Shown here: piece after piece, positions 7,525 to 10,651 of the stretch
How positions within the stretch are numbered: position 1 is the first letter of the stretch
How the letters are laid out: every line of letters begins with the position of its first letter
Notes under the pieces: model-generated
What the model was told of the DNA's origin: nothing
The model's database searches: none
Seen by the model: only the letters and a program-made list of their open reading frames with translations
Made by a program: the position numbers and the translations under genes
From: an uncultured Clostridium sp.
GTDB lineage: Bacteria; Bacillota; Clostridia; Lachnospirales; Lachnospiraceae
Assembly: GCA_937902905.1 (NCBI GenBank)
Contig: CALELW010000253.1
Coordinates: 1 to 10,651, forward strand
Direction: 5' to 3'
DNA: 10,651 bases

Positions 7525-7687
7525 TTGTGAGTTTTGTGCCTTTTACGTTTATGACGATGATGGCTATGCAGAATGTGATGTCAATTTGGATGAAGATGAA
7601 ATGGCAAGATTTTTAGGCTCATCGTATCAGTCCTGTCCATATTATCAGACGGATGATGAATACAAAATAGTGAGAAAGCAGAATTAA
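7514..7687 (+). CDS. DUF6472-like 57-residue cysteine-containing mini-protein
   Basis: ATG 7514 follows AAGGAGAG (7500-7507) and overlaps the end of the permease by 11 bases. The 57-residue product begins MVTNCEFCAFYVYDDDGYAE. Cysteines at 5, 8, 21 and 41 (C-x2-C, C, CPYY) look like a small metal-binding knuckle. The middle is acidic (VNLDEDEMARFL) and the end is basic (KIVRKQN). It resembles the DUF6472 proteins that are common in Lachnospiraceae and have no known function; the family name is from memory, while the gene itself is well supported by start signal, spacing and coding character. It has no signal peptide or membrane helix, so it is probably cytosolic. Confidence 0.85.
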   Translation: MVTNCEFCAFYVYDDDGYAECDVNLDEDEMARFLGSSYQSCPYYQTDDEYKIVRKQN

Positions 7688-7717
7688 TTGGTAAATGAAT
7701 TGTTAGGAGGCGTAACT

Positions 7718-8941
7718 ATGGCAATCGTATTAATCGCAATTGGATTGTTGTTTACCGGCGTTGATTTTATGGTGGGCAGCGGTATTTCATATCCGGATTT
7801 TATACAGCCGACAGGGCTTTATCATGGAATTGATATTCACCCAAGAATACAGCAGTATGTAACGCAGAATATTTTAGGACATAATTTACAGGTGGACGTA
7901 CTGCCTGATGTTATTGGTTGTTTACTTGTGCTTGTTGGTGCATTTATGTTTGTGAAACATAACAAAAAATTCTGGTTTGGTGCACTGTTAGCCATTCTGG
8001 CAGGAGGGTGTTCCGTTGCCCTTCGCGTCATCCCGTTTTATGTGAATGGGGGAGCCTTAATTTTGTCTTCCCTCAGTTTATATTTCTTTGCCTTTGTGTT
8101 TGAAATCTGGATGGAATATATCATGATTTACATGACGGTAAATGTTTCGGATAACATGGCTAATGTTAGTACCAACCGGAGAATGCAGTTTGGCTGGTGG
8201 GGCACCGTATTTGCAAGAATTTTCATTTTCCTTTTGACCTTTGTCGGAATCGGCTCGGTCCGCCATGTTTATGAGGCTGTTGTTTTATTGTTTACAGTAT
8301 TCTATCTGTATCAATTATTGCAGACCCGCAAATATGTGGGAACTTATAAAGTCTACAAAGAGGGCTTTAACAGTGCTATTTTGCCGGAATATGTAAAGGA
8401 AAAAATGATAGGAGTTTCGTACCGTGAAAATCCTGATATTTCACTGGATGAACTTCGTTATGTGCGAATCATCCACTATGATTTTCAGGGACAGATTCAG
8501 GAAGGTGAACTGGTGGTAAACCAGAAAATTGCATATCCTGTCATGCGGGCATTTTACCAGCTTTACAAATGGGAATATCCGATTGAGCGGGTGCGCCTTG
8601 TGGATGATTTTGACGGAGACGATGAAGCATCTATGGAGGCAAATAACACATCGGCATTCAATTACCGCACGGTTGAGGGGCGCGACGAACTGTCAAAACA
8701 CGCACTTGGTATGGCAATTGATATCAATCCGCTGATGAATCCTTATGTCAGGGAAGATGGCTATTTCCCGAAAAATGCAACCGAGTATCTCGAACGTGAT
8801 ATAACCTTGTGTAAGGGAGAGCATAAAGATAAAATGATTCACAAAAAAGACATGGCATATAAAATCTTTAAGAGAAATGGCTTTTTGTGGGGCGGTGACT
8901 GGGAAGACTGTAAAGATTACCAGCACTTCTATATGAAGTAG
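7718..8941 (+). CDS. Polytopic membrane protein with C-terminal M15 metallopeptidase domain
   Basis: ATG 7718 is chosen because AGGAGG (7705-7710) lies seven bases upstream; the frame is open from TTG 7688. The 407-residue protein has about six membrane helices in its first half (around 2-20, 62-80, 85-107, 112-140, 160-182 and 185-202). A linker follows, then a peptidase domain of the M15 (VanY/CwlK/M15C-like) family at about 265-407. The zinc and catalytic pattern is intact: S-K-H328-A-L-G-M-A-I-D335, then WGGDW (391-395) and D400-x2-H403. M15 enzymes cut D-Ala or L-Ala/D-Glu bonds in wall peptides. Most M15 proteins have a signal peptide or a single anchor, so the multi-helix front is unusual. 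It is the last gene of the plus-strand train; its stop directly touches the outer arm of palindromic copy B. Confidence 0.88.
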   Translation: MAIVLIAIGLLFTGVDFMVGSGISYPDFIQPTGLYHGIDIHPRIQQYVTQNILGHNLQVDVLPDVIGCLLVLVGAFMFVKHNKKFWFGALLAILAGGCSVALRVIPFYVNGGALILSSLSLYFFAFVFEIWMEYIMIYMTVNVSDNMANVSTNRRMQFGWWGTVFARIFIFLLTFVGIGSVRHVYEAVVLLFTVFYLYQLLQTRKYVGTYKVYKEGFNSAILPEYVKEKMIGVSYRENPDISLDELRYVRIIHYDFQGQIQEGELVVNQKIAYPVMRAFYQLYKWEYPIERVRLVDDFDGDDEASMEANNTSAFNYRTVEGRDELSKHALGMAIDINPLMNPYVREDGYFPKNATEYLERDITLCKGEHKDKMIHKKDMAYKIFKRNGFLWGGDWEDCKDYQHFYMK

Positions 8942-8966
8942 ATGAAATGTTTGTCAGCATTTTAGT

Positions 8967-9113
8967 TTCCGTAATTTAACAAAAGAACTTTGCGTCTCGT
9001 GGGCGCTTTCGCTCATTGAGTGCGTAGCGGTATGGGCACTGAAAACACCAGTGCCACATACCGACGTACTCAAAACCCACGAGTCACAAAGTTCTTTTGT
9101 TGAATTACTGGAA
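8967..9113 (-). repeat. Dispersed structured palindromic element, copy B
   Basis: Arms 8967-8992 and 9087-9113 are reverse complements with one mismatch and a one-base bulge. The inside continues as GTGGG (8999-9003) with CCCAC (9076-9080), then a stem with an unpaired CT (read on the minus strand), then GGCACTG/CAGTGCC closing a 7-nt loop at 9042-9048. One side has an extra stretch containing TTTC (9007-9010), which on the minus strand is a GAAA tetraloop candidate closed by GC/GC. The core matches copy A at 47 of 49 positions. Orientation is given as minus because copies A and C read the same core on the plus strand. Possible natures: structured RNA, mobile palindromic repeat, bidirectional terminator. 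I do not recognise a named family. Confidence 0.85.
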
Positions 9114-9290
9114 TCTTAAATAGAAAACTAACAAACATTTCATGCTATGCAATTGCATAAAGTTTTGGTTTCTTTAATACTCATATATTCTTATCAATCG
9201 AAATATTGAGATTATTAAGTTGTGGGGAACTGGTGATGATGTGGATTAAGTGATTTGAGTGAAACAGAGAATAACATTTTTAGATACCAA

Positions 9291-9424
9291 TAAAATAACA
9301 GAAACATTTGCGGTGAGTGGGTTTGAGCGCGTCAGCAGGCGGTACTGGTAGTTTCAGTACCCCTGCTGCTACGCAGCTCAACAAACGAGAGTGCCCACGA
9401 AACGCAAATGTTTCTGTTGTTTTA
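9291..9424 (+). repeat. Dispersed structured palindromic element, copy C
   Basis: Arms 9291-9312 and 9403-9424 pair over 22 positions with one mismatch. Further in are GTGGG (9317-9321) with CCCAC (9394-9398), TTGAG with CTCAA, GCGT with ACGC, the unpaired CT (9369-9370), and CAGCAGG/CCTGCTG plus GGTACTG/CAGTACC around a 7-nt loop (9348-9354). The GAGA at 9387-9390 is closed by AC/GT, where copies A and B have GC/GC. The stem sequences differ from copy B yet stay paired, which is covariation in the strict sense. The element is oriented opposite to B and lies 36 bases from the end of the carbamate kinase gene. Confidence 0.85.
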
Positions 9425-9460
9425 TGGCAGCTATAAAAACTTAATGTTGTTTCATTCAAA

Positions 9461-10384
9461 CTACTTAATAATCGTCCCGATTCTCTCCTTAATTCCCTGA
9501 TAAGCGTTCTCAAGCTTTGTAATAATAGCGGTTCGTCCCTCACCAGAGGAAACGAAAGATACGCTGGCATCAACTTTTGGCAGGGTAGTGATGGCATCAA
9601 AGTGATTTTCATCAATTAAGGAAATAGCATCGCTTACGCTGATTTTACCAATTGCCTGGCCGTCAGCGGTTTCCATCTGTTCTTTGGAAGTCAGAATCAT
9701 AAGATGGGAAGCGTCTACCATATCGGCAAGTTTCGCGGCAGTATAGTCTTTTTCAATGACGGCACTGGCGCCTTTTAATGTGGTTCCCTGTTCCATAACC
9801 GGGATTCCACCGCCGCCGGCTGCAATGACAATCTGTCCGGCATCTAAAAGTGCTTCGATTGCATCAATTTCATAAATATCAACCGGTTTTGGAGAAGCGA
9901 TGATACGGCGGAAACCGTCTCCTTCGGGTACGACATGATTTCCCTTTTCTTCTTCGGCATCAGCTTCTTCACGCGTCATAACACGTCCGATTACTTTGGT
10001 CGGGTGGTTGAATGCTTTATCAAACGGATCTACACGAACCTGTGTAATAATCGTGGAAACCGGTTTGAAAATACCGCGGTCTAACAATTCGGTGCGAATG
10101 GCGTTCTGCAAATCGTATCCGATATAACCCTCGCTCATAGCGCCGCAGAGAGACATTGGTGCAACGGTATAATTTTTATCATTATCCAAACGGGCAAATT
10201 CAGTCATAGCAGTCTGAATCATGCCGACCTGAGGCCCGTTACTGTGGGTAATTACAATCTGATATTTCTGCTCTACTAAATCGGCAATTGCCTGAGCTGC
10301 CTTTTTTACATTTTTTTTCTGCTCCGGAAATGTCTCACCAAAGGCATTTCTTCCGAGAGCAACAACAATTCTTTTTTCTTTCAT
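9461..10384 (-). CDS. arcC: Carbamate kinase
   Basis: This 307-residue protein has the normal family length (about 310). ATG at 10384 is chosen because GGAGG (complement of 10394-10398) lies nine bases upstream and the product then begins MKEKRIVVALGRNAFG as family members do. The enzyme interconverts carbamoyl phosphate + ADP with ATP, CO2 and ammonia in the cytosol; fermentative bacteria use it to make ATP. Seen features: HSNGPQVG (47-54), DPFDKAFNHPTKVIG with Lys130, SPKPVDI, AAGGGGIPV (188-196), EKDYTAAKLA with Lys212, and LPK270. Two usual glycines are replaced: ALGGN reads ALGRN (Arg12) and HGNGPQ reads HSNGPQ (Ser48). No arginine deiminase or carbamoyltransferase gene is in view, so the pathway it serves is open. 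It is transcribed on its own from the promoter at 10434-10462. Confidence 0.93.
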   Translation of the reverse strand: MKEKRIVVALGRNAFGETFPEQKKNVKKAAQAIADLVEQKYQIVITHSNGPQVGMIQTAMTEFARLDNDKNYTVAPMSLCGAMSEGYIGYDLQNAIRTELLDRGIFKPVSTIITQVRVDPFDKAFNHPTKVIGRVMTREEADAEEEKGNHVVPEGDGFRRIIASPKPVDIYEIDAIEALLDAGQIVIAAGGGGIPVMEQGTTLKGASAVIEKDYTAAKLADMVDASHLMILTSKEQMETADGQAIGKISVSDAISLIDENHFDAITTLPKVDASVSFVSSGEGRTAIITKLENAYQGIKERIGTIIK

Positions 10385-10431
10385 GAATCGTAACCTCCAT
10401 CCGGTAATTTTTATCACAATTAAAGATGTAA

Positions 10432-10651
10432 CTAGTATACCATTTTTTTCAGGGTTCGTAAATATTCTTTCTGCTCCTTTGTAATGCGGTAGCTTTCGAT
10501 AGCTTTCTGAATCGTTTTTTTGTGAACCCAGTCAGAAAGTTTCTTCTTTTCCAAATAAGGAATGGCAGCGTCCCACTGCTTGGCAAGCGCGGTGGCACGG
10601 GAGTTTGACAGTTGAATAAAAAGAAAAGTACTCGCAGGCCGCATAAAACCT
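10432..10651 (-). CDS. C-terminal part of an unidentified protein (5' end outside window)
   Basis: A minus-strand frame ends in TAG at 10432-10434 and stays open to the window edge. A Met at 10644 is possible as a start, but nothing upstream of it can be checked, and the frame continues (Gly-Phe before that Met), so a longer gene is more likely. The visible 72 residues are basic and helical. They begin with a hydrophobic stretch (STFLFIQLS) followed by KQWDAAIPYLEKKKLSDWV and end KEYLRTLKKMVY. I do not recognise the family. The carbamate kinase promoter lies across its 3' end, so the two genes are adjacent and codirectional but not clearly one operon. Confidence 0.55.
   Translation of the reverse strand, partial: GFMRPASTFLFIQLSNSRATALAKQWDAAIPYLEKKKLSDWVHKKTIQKAIESYRITKEQKEYLRTLKKMVY
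10434..10462 (-). promoter_or_regulatory. Sigma-70-type promoter for carbamate kinase
   Basis: On the minus strand a -35 box TTTACG (complement of 10457-10462) and a -10 box TATACT (complement of 10434-10439) are 17 bases apart, matching the consensus at four and five of six positions. Transcription would start near 10427, giving a leader of about 43 nt with GGAGG before the ATG. The promoter overlaps the last codons of the upstream minus-strand gene. Confidence 0.55.

Larger units (their letters stand above)
8942..9460. other. Convergent intergenic region with two structured palindromes, no gene
   Basis: This 519-bp gap separates the plus-strand operon end from the minus-strand carbamate kinase end. 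It holds element copies B and C, described separately. Between them (9144-9290) the sequence is AT-rich and contains only a 14-bp perfect palindrome TATGCAATTGCATA (9146-9159) and no open frame with a start signal. No classic terminator (GC hairpin directly followed by a T run) is visible for either gene. The long hairpins themselves may stop transcription from both sides. Confidence 0.8.

Noticed and set aside
8942..9424. Insertion sequence with terminal inverted repeats
   Set aside because: No transposase frame or target-site duplication is visible; copies B and C are independent hairpins with different arm sequences, not ends of one element.
9280..9615. Minus-strand open frame running across copy C into the carbamate kinase gene
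   Set aside because: It reads through the palindrome and an out-of-frame part of a clear gene, with no start signal.

Overview
The window most likely comes from a gut Firmicute of the family Lachnospiraceae. The base composition is AT-leaning with A/T-rich leaders. Strong AGGAGG-type ribosome binding sites precede ATG, GTG and TTG starts. The gene content fits: an AraC regulator, a GHL10/DUF187 glycosidase with a lysine-rich Ig-like tail, a DUF6472-type mini-protein and a fermentative carbamate kinase. The genus cannot be fixed from the sequence alone.

Layout. Bases 1-65 are the right half of a dispersed palindromic element (copy A). A sigma-70-type promoter at about 102-130 then drives a long plus-strand gene train: AraC-family regulator (171-1040), secreted GHL10 glycosidase (1042-2316), PAP2 membrane phosphatase (2328-2870), ABC ATPase (2863-3534), a membrane-anchored extracytoplasmic protein of unknown function with an acidic repeat tail (3591-5222), two ABC-2-type permeases (5251/5309-6400 and 6397-7524), a 57-residue Cys-containing protein (7514-7687) and a polytopic membrane protein ending in an M15 metallopeptidase domain (7718-8941). 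Junctions are mostly overlaps or very short gaps, so the train reads as one operon. Its theme is the cell envelope: glycan cleavage, lipid phosphate hydrolysis, a three-part exporter and peptide trimming. The common physiological role is inference.

The first permease carries an apparent frameshift in a T8 run inside its N-terminal membrane helix. One T fewer would restore a complete gene starting at 5251.

Bases 8942-9460 form a convergent intergenic region with no gene. It contains two more copies of the palindromic element: B in minus orientation and C in plus orientation. Copies A, B and C share an asymmetric inner core. B and C also keep base pairing while their stem sequences differ, and they share a 7-nt apical loop and a GNRA-like mini-hairpin. 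This looks like a structured RNA or a structure-selected mobile repeat, and I do not recognise it as a named family.

On the minus strand, carbamate kinase (9461-10384) has its own promoter at 10434-10462. That promoter overlaps the 3' end of another minus-strand gene that runs off the right edge.
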